Assembly: GCA_015039315.1 (NCBI GenBank)
Contig: WIDE01000086.1
Span: 1 to 64,000 of the forward strand
Direction: 5' to 3'
From: Clavulina sp. PMI_390
Taxonomy: Eukaryota; Basidiomycota; Agaricomycetes; Cantharellales; Hydnaceae
DNA length: 64,000 nucleotides
Shown here: positions 1-12,728 of the stretch, in pieces
How positions within the stretch are numbered: position 1 is the stretch's first letter
Layout: every line of letters begins with the position of its first letter
Made by a program: the position numbers and the translations under genes
The notes under the pieces: generated by a model
Told to the model about the DNA's origin: nothing
The model's input: only the letters and a program-made list of their open reading frames with translations
Databases searched by the model: none

Positions 1-145
1 GAGAATCCGGTATTTACTGCTCCTCATGCAGCGACCGACTGCCTCATAAGAGGCATATTGGACCTTGGTCAGTTGTAATTCACTAATACGACTATTTCTT
101 GCTCCGTGACCTCATCGTCAATCTTGCCGCTCCTTCGTGCCACAG

Positions 146-1944
146 AACTCGCGAAACCGACTCGAATCACCTCCATCGACGTCTTTCTCGTCGCAACATG
201 GTCTACTACCTGCTGGTCTGCGGGATTACCACCCACATACGAGGACCACTCCGAGCAGAGTAATGAGGTGCTAAAGATGGATCTCCTTAGATCCGACAAG
301 TTCGTCATGGCCCTAAACTCGAAGACCAAAAGACCTTCAAGCTCTCGTGCATCAAGTATCAGCTCTAGCCCATCTTCGAGTTCTACGTCACATTCGTCTC
401 GGAGCGGGCTGTTCACGTCTATCGCGAATCTCTTGCATGCAGGGTCGTCTCATTCCGGAGATTTGAACAACCCGAGCGAGGGTGTTCTATTGCCTGAAGG
501 TAGCATGATATTCTACTCTCATTATATCTCTTGGCTGACCATAAACATCGTTCACTGCGATAGGCACCTACACCTGTCCATTTGTATTCTCACTTCCACG
601 ATCGTCACCTCCATCCCTCACCCTCCCCTATGGCTCTCGCACGTACCTTCTCAAGGCACATGTCCATCGCCCCGGGTTCCTCACGACATCTGCTTCATGC
701 TCTGTGCCCTTCACCGTTGTCCAGCTCGGTGATGACCCCACCTCACTTGTGTCACTAAGCCGGGCGGCGATGTTCGCTGGAGAAGGAAGGTGGGATGATA
801 AGCTTCTCTACACGTGGCACTTGAAGAGCAGTGGCAATCGAGAAAGCGATCCAAATGATGGTGTACCCGAAGGGCGGTTCATTTGTGGCGAAGAAATGAA
901 ACTCGATGTAACGTTTGTACCGCTGGAGAAGGTGTTCATCCACAAAATCTGCGCAACGCTGAATCGTAAGTGTCTATTTCGTCATTGCCATTCAGATAAG
1001 CTGATGATTGATACTTCGCGTCTTCATCATCAGAACAAGTAACCTATCGTGCCCGCCAAGCGACTCTGACGGAAGGCAAGAGGACCACGTTTCCCCTGCT
1101 GTGCCTCAAGCAGCCCGCACAGCTCTTGACGGATCATGATCCTCATCTACTTCCTATCCTACCCACTTCTCCACCTAACACTCTCTCCCTTGTGATGAAT
1201 ACGGCCTCAAGTCCTCCTTCCAGTCCGATCGCTTCGACAAGCGCCGCTCCCCCGGTTCTCCCTGATTTTGAGCTTGCGGCTCAGCTGCAGCGACTTGAAG
1301 GGCCATGGACACTCTCGTTCCCCCTCTTAGCCCCACTCACGAACCCTAAGGGTGGTCCCAGCGGCCTTCACCTATCATACGAAGCTCCAGTACAGCTGGA
1401 CGCTAACGGGAGAATGCGGCATAGAGAACCTGCACCAGTAGAGGTACAACATGAGCTCGTCATCGAGATTGCTGTCTCATCTGCATCGACCACAAGCTCT
1501 ACTCCTAAACCATCTGCAACTTTGATGACCGTACCAATCGCCACGATCCCTATCACCTTGCTCTCTCCGCACTGTGGGTCCGAATCGACGTCCCTCCCAA
1601 CATATGCCGAGGTACAAGAGAAGAACCAGCATGACCCTTACGAATTCATGATGGGACACGGGCTCAGTCCAAGCGAAAGGACTAGTCCTCGCTCATCAGG
1701 TCCTTCGACGCCTACTGGTATTGGCTCACACTCGAGGTCCGCATCTGCTCATGCGAGCGGAACGACAACGCCGAGCGGAGTGGAGGGTGACGATGAGCAG
1801 CTGGGGCATCTTCGGAGGTTCGTAGGGCTGATCGGAGGGCGTGTTGGCGTGGATGGCGAGCTCCCTCCGATGTATGGCAATGGGCTGGAGGGCAGCAATG
1901 GTATGCCGACTCTGATGGAGCCGGAACGTGCACATCTACTATAG
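146..1944 (+). CDS. Arrestin-like (ART-type) trafficking adaptor, 5' end missing
   Basis: Looks like a fungal alpha-arrestin, the family that links Rsp5/Nedd4 ubiquitin ligases to plasma-membrane transporters for endocytosis. An LPPTY motif (about 218-232) is a PY motif for WW domains, followed by a Ser-rich stretch and beta-strand-rich arrestin-fold sequence; a second PTY occurs in LPTYAEV near 1600. Two introns join in frame: 500-563 and 966-1033, the latter giving LNQQVTYRAR. The C-terminus is Ser/Thr/Pro-rich and likely disordered. There is no convincing start: an in-frame stop lies at 76-78, and a good acceptor (CCACAG, ending 145) suggests this exon begins at 146 with earlier exons outside the window. 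The family call rests on overall pattern and the PY motif. Confidence 0.68.
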
Positions 1945-2240
1945 AACCGTTGACGGTTGGACTTACAAATAATGCATGAGATACCTAGTAATAATGATTC
2001 TGTTGCCCTTTTTCGTTCAGATTCTCCAGGGCTGATGAAACGCGGCTCGTCACAAGATGAACAGCTGGGTCACAGTGCCCAATTTCCCATTCAACGAGTT
2101 GATGCGTGTTCGACTCGCGACCATGGCGTCTTCTTTCGAACCTCTTTTGTTTGCCCCCCCTCTCCACATCTTTCGCTCCCAAAACAGCACTCATCGAACA
2201 ACCCGCCCCGTCTGAGCTGTATAACTTCAGAGGAAGTGAA

Positions 2241-2247
2241 TATATAA
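2241..2247 (+). promoter_or_regulatory. TATA box of the GH16 gene
   Basis: TATATAA lies about 65 bases before the start codon at 2308, a normal distance for a fungal TATA box. Inferred from motif and position only. Confidence 0.4.
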
Positions 2248-2307
2248 CGATAGCTCTCAAGTGCACAATCGGCCAAGAAATCGCTTCAGGAACTCTCCAA
2301 CACCAGC

Positions 2308-4077
2308 ATGCGCCCCACCAATCTCCTCCACACCTTGTTGCTCGCGCTATACACATGTTGTCTCTCTGTTCAGGCTTCTCCATCGCTCAATCCTCAACTA
2401 CGAGCACGCTCTCTGCCACATATGGCGCGCCATCGCGGCGCTCGCATGGCGCCAGCCCCCAACTCAAGTTTGCTCTTCGATCACCGTAGTACATCAAGCA
2501 TCGAGAAACGCGACGCGTATGAGGTAGAAGATTGGTTTACTGGTGACACGTTCTTCGATGGGTGGACCTTCTTCGATCAACGGTGAGCGCCACCTTCCTT
2601 GGCATCGGTAGCATGAACCTGGAATACTGAACACCCCTCTCTTCACCATCATATCCAGTGACCCCACCAACGGAGCAGTGAATTACGTGAACCAGTCTGC
2701 AGCAAGCGCTCTAAACCTCGCATACACCAATTCCGATGGCCGCGTTATCATGCAAGTTGACAATACGAATGATCTCCCCTATGGCGCCCTACGCAACTCG
2801 TGAGTCCAGCTATTGTCAGGGGTCAAGTTTGATATATTCCTCATGGACTACGTGGGCTATAGTGTCAGGATCTCGACGGCCAAGTCGTATAACTCGGGTC
2901 TATTCGTTCTCGATGCTATCCGATTCCCGTATGGGTGTGCAGTCTGGCCAGCCTGGTGGATGTAAGACTCAAACCTCTCCCGATCGCCACTATCCCATCA
3001 CTCTAATGCGTCAACTACCTACTTTCCTCTACTTCGCAGGCTAGGACCCAATTGGCCAAGCCATGGTATGATTGTTTTTGTGTACCTATTGCGACTAATG
3101 GATACTAAGTTATTTGCCGTTTCCTCTTTCTACCCATAGGCGAGATCGATATATTTGAGGTATGCTGTCCTGACACGACGACCACGACAATATTTATAAT
3201 CTCCTCTTCCTTTCGTATCAGGGAATTAACCTCAATACTCAAAACCAGTACACTGCACATACTGCTGCCAACTGCCATATCAACCAGTCTCCCTCAGATC
3301 CGTCCTTCGCCGTTTCAACCTCTAGCTCTTTTATGGCGCGGGATGACTGTGGCCCCTCCCCCGACAACGCAGGCTGCGAGTTTATTGACCAAAATAACCA
3401 CGGACCGAGCTTCGGAGAGGGACTGAATGGAGCTGGTGGGGCAGTGCTCGTTATGGAGTGGAAAGATGAGGGCATCAGGATCTGTATGTGTTTTCTCGTC
3501 TGCCCTTCCTACCACTGGCACCACTTCTGTCTACTTTCTGACTCCCCTTCATCCATATGATCTATATAATCTAGGGAACTTCCCCCGTTATCAGGTCCCA
3601 TCAGACCTCAACCCCTCTTTCGGTTTCGCAGCATCGCCAAATCCTGACCGCTGGGATCCAAGCTTCCTCAAAGCCGCTTGGGAAAGCTCAACATGTCCTA
3701 CGAGCACGTACTTTGGTGAGATGAGCATGGTGTTCGACATCACGTTGTGCGGAGATTGGGCAGGTATGCCGTATTCCTTCTAGCCTAATTTGCAGTTATC
3801 GAGCGGGGCTTTCTCCGCCGGGATCTCGCTAAACTTATTGCTACCCTTCTTGCGCTTTTTAGGTAGCTCGAAGTGGTATGGTTCGTCAGGGTGTCCCGGG
3901 ACGTGCAAGCAGCAAGTGATGAAGGGGTCCAACTTCGCTAGTATGTGAAAAGACCCAATGCTATCTTTCGTGTCATCTGCTAACAGGGGAAATATACATT
4001 CGACAAACTCATACATAGATGCCGTGTGGGAGATCAACTATGTTGCTGTGTACCAGCGAACACAGGGAGGGTACTAA
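2308..4077 (+). CDS. Secreted GH16 endo-beta-1,3(4)-glucanase (laminarinase-like)
   Basis: Glycoside hydrolase family 16 enzyme of the basidiomycete Lam16A type, expected to cut beta-1,3/1,4 or 1,3/1,6 glucans of cell walls. The N-terminus (MRPTNLLHTLLLALY...) is a signal peptide, followed by a basic pro-like segment with a KR site. The catalytic signature GEIDIFEG is present with both catalytic glutamates, along with WPAWWM just before it. Nine exons (2308-2582, 2659-2799, 2863-2961, 3040-3065, 3140-3159, 3222-3483, 3575-3763, 3863-3940, 4019-4077) sum to 382 residues and join in frame. The C-terminus WEINYVAVYQ is a typical GH16 closing strand. A 20-nt microexon encodes both catalytic residues. 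It is the only clearly secreted polysaccharide-degrading enzyme in the window. Confidence 0.92.
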
Positions 4078-4496
4078 CTGCCAACGCTTATGGTTCTTTT
4101 ATCATATTCCTATCCTATCATCCGAATTCTACCTTCCTTTTGTTTGAATCAGAGGCCGCATGTTCTCGCGCCGATCCTCCTCATGAACTCGCACATTTAT
4201 CTTTTTAGCTGTCCTGATTTTCTGTCGCTTTTGTCACACTACTTGATTCATGTTTCTCTCCTCAACGGCAGTAGACACATGGTACTTACATAATTGATTG
4301 TGATGCGCTCCTTAAGAGGATGTACACATGAGTGGATTTATCAAGTGAGTAATGTACAGAAAACAACAATGTCGGCACCAGCAATAATGCTGGCGACTAT
4401 TAGCATCGGAGTACTCATCAACTCACACCCACAATGATAGCATCGAGCAGGTAATAACCAGCTGCCCGACTCGCTGCGGCCCAAACTCTCTCTCGC

Positions 4497-7058
4497 CTAC
4501 ATATCAATGGCACTACCCTCCTTCTCCGCGTGATCATCTCCTGGGATAGTAGCAATCTGAATACACCACGGCGTGTCAACATGCAAGGTTTCGCACAATG
4601 AGTCAAGAAAACACGCACGGTATCAAAATCGGCGAGCGATTGGAGGATGACTTCAATCGCGTGATCCAGATCGGCATCAGAGATGACGAGTGGGGGCGAG
4701 AAGCGGATGCTATATGCAGTATGGTGAGTATCGCGTTCAAAGATACTCGAGATTATGCAGGAAACTCACATGTTCCTATGGGTGGGCTTCGCGAGCACAC
4801 CCCTGCTCTTCAGCAGCAAGCAGAGTTGCCATGCACTCCGCTTCTTCTTGCTCGAGCTCTCGTCGATCACCACGGCGTTGAACAGCCCACGTCCACGGAC
4901 AAGCGCGACATGCGGAGAATCGGCCGCCCTTATCGCTTTGCGGAATCTCTCACCGAGAACAGCAGCACGGCTGCAAAGGTCCTCGTCGACGATTACTTGC
5001 AGAGCGGTCATCGCTACAGCGCAGCCAAGAGGGTTCCTATTTGATATCATACGTACAGTCAGCGAATGTTTGAATGTGAGAAAAGAACCCAACGCTAGGA
5101 CGAAGGCGGAAGGCGGACATACCCTCCATAAGTGCTGCCATGCTCGCCTGGCTGAATGCATAGCATAACATCTTTGTTTGCTAGCACCGCCGAAACAGGG
5201 TATACTATGAGGCGATAGTGAGACATCTAAGTATTTTGTGCGTATGGGTGCGGAGGGAAGACAAACCTCCACCAGAAAGAGCCTTCCCTAGCAACACAAT
5301 ATCCCCCTTCACGCCGTCATGCTCGCTGGCAAGCATCTTTCCAGTTCTACCTAAACCCTACAGTGATGTAATCGTATGAGCAAACGTCGTTTATGTGAGG
5401 ATTTGAGCAAAATCAGACACGTACTGTTTGGATCTCATCACAGATGAGGAGGACATTGTGCTTCTTGCACAATGCCTGCACCTGTGCAAGATAACCTTCG
5501 TCCGGGACAACGACGCTGATGATTGAGAATCACAGAAGAGCAACACGATCAGCATGTGCACCCGTTGACCAATAGCGAGTGAGTGCTCACCCTGCTTCGC
5601 CTTGGATAGGCTCTACCAAGAATGCCGCAACATTCTTCCCGTGCTCGTTCAGCGCGATCTCAAGATCCTGGACATTATTATACTTGATGTGGTGTGTGAC
5701 GCCTCCCTTCAGCGTGATTGTGGGCCCGACACCTTGGAGGAACGGTCCGAAGCCCGTCCGAGACTCAGGGTCGTTTGACATGCTGATCTATTAAAGAGGT
5801 GGACCAGACGCCGGAAGGAGTAGAAGATAAGGAAAATGATATAATAAACTCAAGAGAAAATTGATTGGAGCACATACCACGCCGAGTGTGCGCCCATGGA
5901 AGTTCCCTTGCGCGCTCAAGACGATCGCTTGATCCTCGGGAACACCCTTGCGGACATAGGCCCACTTTCTTGCCAGCTTGATGCCCTATTACAGGAAGAA
6001 GCGGGTGATCAGTTGCGTGGATTTGGCGTTTGTCAACTTTATGTTCGGGGAGGTGCCAATGAGTCATCCGAGTCAACTCGAAGCACGCGGAGAATCCGAT
6101 AAGAACCGCCGGATGCTCGGGGCGGCCTTGTTTTGAAATGAGATCTCCAAACACGTACCGTCTCTACGGCTTCGGCCCCAGTGTTCATCGGTAGCACCTA
6201 GAAAGGAGGACGGTATAAGCAAATTAGATCAAGGAATATTACTACATAAGGGATTGTCGTCATCAAGAATGGAGGATCACGAGTTGAGTTCCCGATAGAG
6301 TTGCCGGAGTGGCGAGTGGAAGTGGGCAGGTTGCGAAAACAGAGCCCGCTTAAAGCAGCCAGAAACATTCAAATTCTATTGAGATAGCTCACCATATCAT
6401 AGCCGAACAGCTCGGTCACCATCTTGGCGTACTGCCCAAAGACAGAGTTGTAGAACGCTCTGGATGACAGCGTCAGCTTCTGTGCTTGGGCGACGAGAGT
6501 GCCAACGATGCGCGGATGGCAGTGTCCCTAAGGAGGATCAGGGAGGAAGAGCCGAATTAGGAGATGATGTGCAGGGTATTAAATGAGTTCGGTCATACTT
6601 GGTTGACGGCCCTGATGAGGAAGACGAGGAGGGTGGAGTCAGGAACGTCATCGATTTGGGAGCGAGGTTAGGACTCACGAATACGCTGATAGCATGTCGA
6701 TGTACTCCTTCCCTTCAGGATCCCATACCCTTGATAGACAGTGATTCGGTGTCAGAGGAGAAATACATCAGATATGAAGACCTATGCTCAAAGCAAATCG
6801 CCAGCACATACTTGGCTCCGAGACCCTTCTCAAACACGATTGGCAGAGGATGATAGCTATGCGGAAGTAGAAGCGAATGGTAAGAATTCTTGAAGAGAAA
6901 AGAGAAATAGGAGCCCCGAGGACATACTTGTGTGCTCCATGCTCGTGCTCCAGCTGAATCGCGTTCGTGCTGGATACATGAGTTGTTGGGATCGCGCTGT
7001 CCTTCTCAACAGCATGTCCGTTCGTCGGTTTAGCTGCCATTGTGGTCGCTGGAGACAT
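4497..7058 (-). CDS. Ornithine aminotransferase
   Basis: PLP enzyme converting ornithine plus 2-oxoglutarate to glutamate-5-semialdehyde plus glutamate (arginine catabolism; CAR2 in yeast). Conserved blocks in order: [11 protein letters not shown] near the start, [44 protein letters not shown] (5587-5650), the CDEIQTG region, LLGKALSGG with the PLP-binding lysine (about 5290), [13 protein letters not shown], and IRFSPPLVI at the C-terminus. The ATG at 7058 gives a short N-terminus without an obvious mitochondrial presequence, fitting a cytosolic enzyme. At least eight introns; a last intron after ADFDT gives the end [19 protein letters not shown] with stop at 4497. Reading through that intron gives an unrelated tail, so the spliced end is preferred. 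Confidence 0.93.
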
Positions 7059-7302
7059 TGTGGTATGCTTCTGTGTTGTGGTGGAAATTTGTTTATGCAA
7101 TGGTTGGGAGTGCAGAGGAGGATCGATCTGGCGGCGCGCGTGACCGTCGGCAAGTATGCTATGTCCGCCCGTGGGCGCGTAATATCCGACTCAGGGACAG
7201 GGTAGTGCAACAAAGAAAGCATCGATAGCAAGTTAGGGAGGTAAGTACATAGCGGCGAGACTAGAAAAACATGGGTTGTAATGGTATACATAGTTGGGGA
7301 TA

Positions 7303-10300
7303 TCAGATCCAATGTCCTCCGCTGAACGGAGGGTTCTTGGCATAATAGGCCTCTTCCTCAGCCAGAGCCGCCGCATTCCCACCTGTGCCAAAAGCAGCTG
7401 CTGTGCTAGCCCTAGAACCAGGACTTGTGGCCGGACGCGCGGGAGTGACCGTCGATGAACGGCGCCGTGGTGCGCCTGCCTCTGAATCTCCCTGGTCATC
7501 CGCTGGTTCACCTGCCGACGTACCCAAGGGCTGTAGGCCTAGCACGGCAGCAGCACTCCTCATCCCACTTCCCGTGCTCACTGGCGAGCGAAACGACGCA
7601 GGGAGTGTGTTTGTGAACGACTTTGTCCGATGGCGTCCACCTCCACTACTCCCACCACCACCTAGACTAGCCGCAGGACCGCGCGGAGATCGTGGCTCGT
7701 CACGATCCAGGTTGTCTTCAGAAGCATTTCGTCGCGAAGTATAACCCGGAGCACCAAAGCCACTCGAGGTTGCCCCCATCGCGCTCACTGTAGCGCTGCG
7801 GTCTCGAGAATTGGGTGAGTAGCCATTGTACCTCCCCTTTCCGGCGATGGTGCTCGAACTTTGGCCAATAAAACCCCCTCGAGAATCAGACTCGAGAGTA
7901 TCGAGTCCGGGGCGAGACAGAAAGGCAAACTCGAAGTTAACCACGTCTTTTCGTCCCCCATACTCATCCTCCCAGCTTTCCCATTCGTTCTCCGAGATCG
8001 AAGGCGATTGAAGGCCTGCCTCAGACGCCTCGCCGAGAGTGTCATATGACGAAGGGCTGACAGAAGCAGATGCATATGACGGAGAGAACAGGGTGGAGCC
8101 AGATGACGAGGTGTGAGATTCGCTGCCCCGCCGTGAAACTGTAGGACTTTCCAGACGAATCGCGTCGATATGATCCCATTGTCCAGCGGTCGTCGCACGG
8201 TCGATGAACTGCTCTCGCCAGTCCATCCATGATAACTTCCCCTCGGGAGGCTGTGCAAGCGAAGTGGATATTCCCATAGACATGGACTGAACGTTATGAT
8301 TGACACGAGCAAGACGGAAAAGGATACGATGAAGGTGATTGTGCGCTAAGCGGGCCTGTTTAGTCATCGGAGGAGTCCAAGAAAACCTACGAAGGTGACA
8401 CTCACTAGCTTCATCCGGTGCATTCAAACAGACATGCTCCACCTCGGTATCGCCGCTACCTGGCGCAGTCCCCATAAGCCCGCCTGACCCCGAAGAGGAT
8501 TGCTGGTGATGAGAGGGTCCAACCGGGTTTACGGGCCCACTAGGTCGGATGAATGTTGCGAGAAGGTATTTCCAGGGCTGGATCGGGTGCCCGGGAAGCG
8601 ACCGCTCCTGCGCGACCTCTGATCGGGCAAATCGATCAAAAACAGCAGAGTGATAGGAGAGGAATCAGCCGAATTCTGACGCACCTTTGACAGATGCCAG
8701 GTGGGTCAGGTTATGTTCTTCCGTAAGCTTCGCGCACTATGGGACACGGAAGAAGGATATGAGAACATAGGAAATTCAACCACAGAAGCGGGATGTGAAA
8801 TTCGTCAAATAACATACCATGCGATCCTTCCATATAATCAGCCATCCACGATGTATAACGATCCATCTAAGTCTCCATTGCAATCCAGTCAATCTCTCAG
8901 TTGGCGCTAGCCCATGCAGCGGTGTGGGGGACTGGCGGAAAGTCAGAGAGGGCTTTGGACGTAAAGCCTCCTTGTCATCAATCGACGCCGGTCGTCGTGA
9001 ATGCCCTTGCGGAGAAGAGTTGGAAGGGGCCGCTTGACCTGTGAGGGCCGTCGCCGACCCGCCGGATCCACTTCGCTGAGGGTGATGGCGACTGCCCGGC
9101 TGCTGCCCTGCATAATGCCTCTGCGTAGCTGGCGGCGATGGCGTTTCGGGCTTCGTGATCCTCACATCAGGTCCCTCTCCAGGGAGGGGTTGCCTCTTTT
9201 CCCCAGTCATATCCGAATTGAGATCACCACTCCATTTGCCCCTCAGTTCCTTCACGGCACTAACGGCACTTGCGCTGACGCCGATGCCGCCCATCGAGAC
9301 CGGGGCTATGGAGATCCCGGAAACGGCAGCCTTGATGGAGCTGGAGCTACTTCTGAGACTGAGAGCACGGGCTTTCTTCTCTCTGGCTCCAGCTGCGCTA
9401 CTGCTAGCAGTATCGCGATGTTTATCCTTTCCTTTCTCCTTCTCCTTCTCTTTTTGCTTGCCCTTTTGTCGCCCATGATACGCGAGTGAGTCAAAGTACG
9501 GTTCCGCGGGCCAAGACGCGGTGGGCGTGGGATGGCGACCACGACGGTGAATCTAGCAATGTAACATAAATAAATCGGAATTGCTCGTATATGCGCAGGA
9601 CTATAAATAGAAGAAATAAACATACCTCGATTAGTTCGTCTTTAGCTATTCCATATTCCCTTAATGGCTGACGATCTTCCAAGTAAAGACCTGTCGAATA
9701 GTTGTAGAGCACCCAATTTGTTGCTCTGCGACGCGATTCTTGCTTTAGTTGTCCTTCTGTAAGTTGGATCGTTGGAGCGAGCTTTGGCCTAAACAAAGGT
9801 GTTGAGAATAAGTACTGTGGGCGAATGGAACAGCAAAGATAGCCAAAGATCCTCTGCACTTACTCCACACCCATTCCTAGAGCACCGTACGCAGGCGAGA
9901 AGGCAACTCTCGATGCCCAAGAGCCAAGCTGGCCAGTAATTGGCATCACGTCATCAGAGGCACCCGAAGACGCGCCGGTTCCACGAAGGGGATAGTTTCC
10001 TGTCGTGTTGTTCCCAGAAGCAGTAATCACAACAGATTCCGCCAAAAGTCGTGAGAGAGGATCCCCGCCAACCTTTTTGCTACCACCTGGGGTTGGGAGC
10101 GGCGAGGAGGGCAAACTTACATCAATGTCGTCTATCGCACCTTCTAGACTGGGGTCGTCCGAGTTATACTCGTACTCGAGTTCAGCTCCGTCTGTAGATG
10201 CGAACACAGGGAAGTTTGAGTTTTTTGGTGGACTATGATGATGAGTTTGAGATATTTGACCGAGAACTGTGGTGCTAGCAGATGCAAATGATGTTTCCCC

Positions 10301-10745
10301 TTCGTATTGGGAATTGTCCTCATCATCATTCTCTTCCTCGTCCGAATCGCCTCCAGAGCCTGAGAAACCACGGGAGAATACGGTCTCCAGGTTACTGCGC
10401 TTGGTCCTCAGAATGGTCTTTCTAGTATATGATGCATCATATGCAGTCGTGAGATCGGATGGAGGGTGAAGAGATGACGATGGTATGGTTGATGATGCTG
10501 TGGAGAGAGCAGATTCGGTGCTCGCAGTGCTGGCTTTCCTTCCCGCATCAGTACGTATTGGACCTATTCCATGTTTCGGGGCAGAGGGAGCGCGAAAGGA
10601 GATGGACGTAGACGGAATAGGAGAGCTGGAGGATTGAGAGTAGGCTGGAATGGGGAGTATGGAGGTGTGGCCACTTGCTCGCAAGGTTACTTTCCCTAGA
10701 CAGAGCTCAAGCAGGTGGATCTTGAGCTCTTCGACACTCCAGTTA
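7303..10745 (-). CDS. PH-domain protein with N-terminal ubiquitin/RA-like region, 5' exon unresolved
   Basis: Large uncharacterised basidiomycete protein. Order: a first segment NWSVEELKIHLLELCLGKV, which resembles the second half of a ubiquitin/Ras-association fold; a long Ser-rich acidic linker; a segment (RRATNWVLYNYSTGLYLEDR, 9700-9860) that looks like the continuation of the same fold; a Lys/Glu-rich stretch (KQKEKEKEKGKDK) near 9440; then a PH-like core (LQWRLRWIVIHRGWLIIWKDRM, 8830-8900) continuing past 8400; and a Ser/Gly-rich tail ending GGHWI. Joins after GVE (9864) and after DELIE are in frame. The exon carrying NWSVEEL starts after an acceptor at 10746; the start codon lies further upstream (one ATG candidate is at 10954). 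PH domains suggest membrane or scaffold signalling, but no pathway can be assigned. Confidence 0.6.
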
Positions 10746-10954
10746 CTAGAACACAGTTACCCCAACAGCCCAGGATAACACCATGAAAGAAGGAAAGGAA
10801 AGCGAAAGCCTTCTCAACATGATGCGCTCTTGATTGACAATTGCTTGACAGTAACGCACAGGGACACATGGGTTCTGAACCACTGATCAGTTGGAACCAG
10901 TCGACACGAAAGACAGATACGCTCTGGCTGAGACTTTGATCGTCTCGAGCTCAT

Positions 10955-11715
10955 CGTTCCGTACGTCTTGCACCGTCGTTAATGAACGATCGGCTGCAGT
11001 GCATGTCCGCTGAGTTTCCATAGCGCCGAGCGCTTACTCGCCCAGTGTCCCCGCTTCCTCGGTGTCTCTGCAGGAGGTACAGAAGCCATCCCTTGATGAT
11101 TCTTGCATCACCAACTGGTTAAATGGAGAGGTTCATAATTGCAAATAAGACCCGGCTCTATCAGGACTCCACTTGGGTGAAAAACCTTCCCCTTCCGGCT
11201 ATGGGTTTACCGTCCACGCTTTCTTGTGCGGATTCGTGCCAAAAATTCCTCCATAATGCATGATATATGTATGCTGGCACACCTGGGTTTAATCATTGCG
11301 AAGCTGGCCACCTTTGAATCTTCTGTTCAAGCCCACATTTCCTGATTGACCTGGCCCCTTCAGCTCTAGACCTAAGAACGGGCAGTGTCTCTAACCCTGA
11401 GGAACCAAGATCAACAGTATCCCACCATCCATAAGGACCCCAGAAGCAGCGCTCGACCATGGCCACAGCTACCTCACCCAGAAATAGTCGCCTGTTGCTA
11501 CGAACTGTCCGCGCGATCCTTGCTGTAATCCATCATATATTTCGGCGCGCATTCGGCGAGCCTGTTATCATTGGTTGGAGATTGGTGGTCTTATCTTTCA
11601 ACGTCACTCATATGAATGCGCATCGACCGACTCATCGCTTGGGGTTAGTTTGAGCACTTGGTTCAGAATAGCCCTGCTATCCACGCCCCGTCGTAGCCAA
11701 TTTTATGATCTGCAA
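10955..11715. other. Intergenic, no gene seen
   Basis: About 760 bases between the PH-domain gene and the dehydrogenase. It may hold the missing first exon and promoter of the PH-domain gene. A short open frame at 11459-11653 on the plus strand has no recognisable content. Confidence 0.4.
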
Positions 11716-12728
11716 TTAATTCCTGGACTTGGGCGGTTTGCCCACACTCCGCCATAGGAAATGTAGAGCGATTGACTTTGGCAACCAAGACATGAGCCAG
11801 ATTACTGTGGAGTTCTTTCCGGCCGACAGATAGCGCTGAGGTTTCCACTCAAGGCTCCCCTTTGTGGCCGTCGAAGAGGAGGATATACCGGAAGCCTTGA
11901 CGATGGCACGAGCAAAGGCTCTCGTGTCGGTTGCTCCAGCTTTCTGGGAGACATGAACACGTCCGGCAATTTGATCTTTATAGTCTTGGTAAAGAGAACT
12001 TGCAGGAAGGGAGAATCTGGGCGCATAATTTTTGGAGATCTGTTTAGCCGTATGATGTAGGCAAGTGAGCATTCTTCGTAGTTACTAGTGTTCAAGACAC
12101 TCACGTTGCTCTTGATAGCCCCAGGCTCCACAAGAAGAACCTTCACGCCGAGTGGAGCGAATTCCATATGCATGACCTCTGATATACTCCGGACTGCTGC
12201 CTTGGTGGCAGCGTAGATACCACCCCAGGGAAGAGGGAGAATAGCAGTTATGCTGCCCATATTAACGACAAGGCCCTTGGTAACAGGTGCAGATGAGGCA
12301 GCCATATATGGGACGACAGCTTGTGTGAGGCGGAGAATTGAGAAGAGGTTGATATCGAAGGCCGACTTGACCTCATTTAGACCAACATCTAGTACAGGAC
12401 CGACAGCTAGGACGCCACTAGACAATGGGAACACGTCAATATTGAAGAGGCATTGGGATGTGTTTAACACTCACGCGTTGTTCACAAGGATATCAATTCT
12501 ACCTTCCGCATCAATGATGGTCTTCACGACCGCGTCCACATTCGTGGTGTTGGTGACATCAAGTTGGACCTTGCGGATATCACCTGTTGGCTCAAGATTT
12601 TCAAGGGTGTTTATATCTCGATCGGAAGCATAAACTATGCATCCAGAACGCGCATACTCTTCGCACAACGCGCCACCTATTCCACCCACCGAACACCCAG
12701 TAATGAGGACAACTTTAGGCAGGGACAT
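11716..12728 (-). CDS. Short-chain dehydrogenase/reductase, AYR1-like
   Basis: Classical SDR enzyme of 296 residues, three exons (12475-12728, 12105-12417, 11716-12039), all joins in frame. Landmarks: TGCSVGGIG cofactor loop near residue 10, DLDVT-like LDVTN strand, NNAG at the first junction, catalytic Ser in MGSITA, and YAATK carrying the catalytic Tyr and Lys, followed by VEPGAI. The arrangement resembles 1-acyl-dihydroxyacetone-phosphate reductase (Ayr1) and related lipid or ketone reductases of fungi. A hydrophobic C-terminal region (WLMSWLPKSIALHFLW) is consistent with membrane association, as known for Ayr1. Substrate is not determined by sequence. Confidence 0.85.

Noticed and set aside
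4418..4618. Alternative C-terminus of ornithine aminotransferase ([11 protein letters not shown]...)
   Set aside because: It is the read-through of an intron with normal donor and acceptor; the spliced end [12 protein letters not shown] fits the family.
11310..11345. Possible tRNA B-box (GTTCAAGCC)
   Set aside because: No A-box or cloverleaf can be formed upstream.
11459..11653. Short plus-strand open frame in the intergenic region
   Set aside because: No domain, no conserved text, and nothing indicating transcription; consistent with chance.
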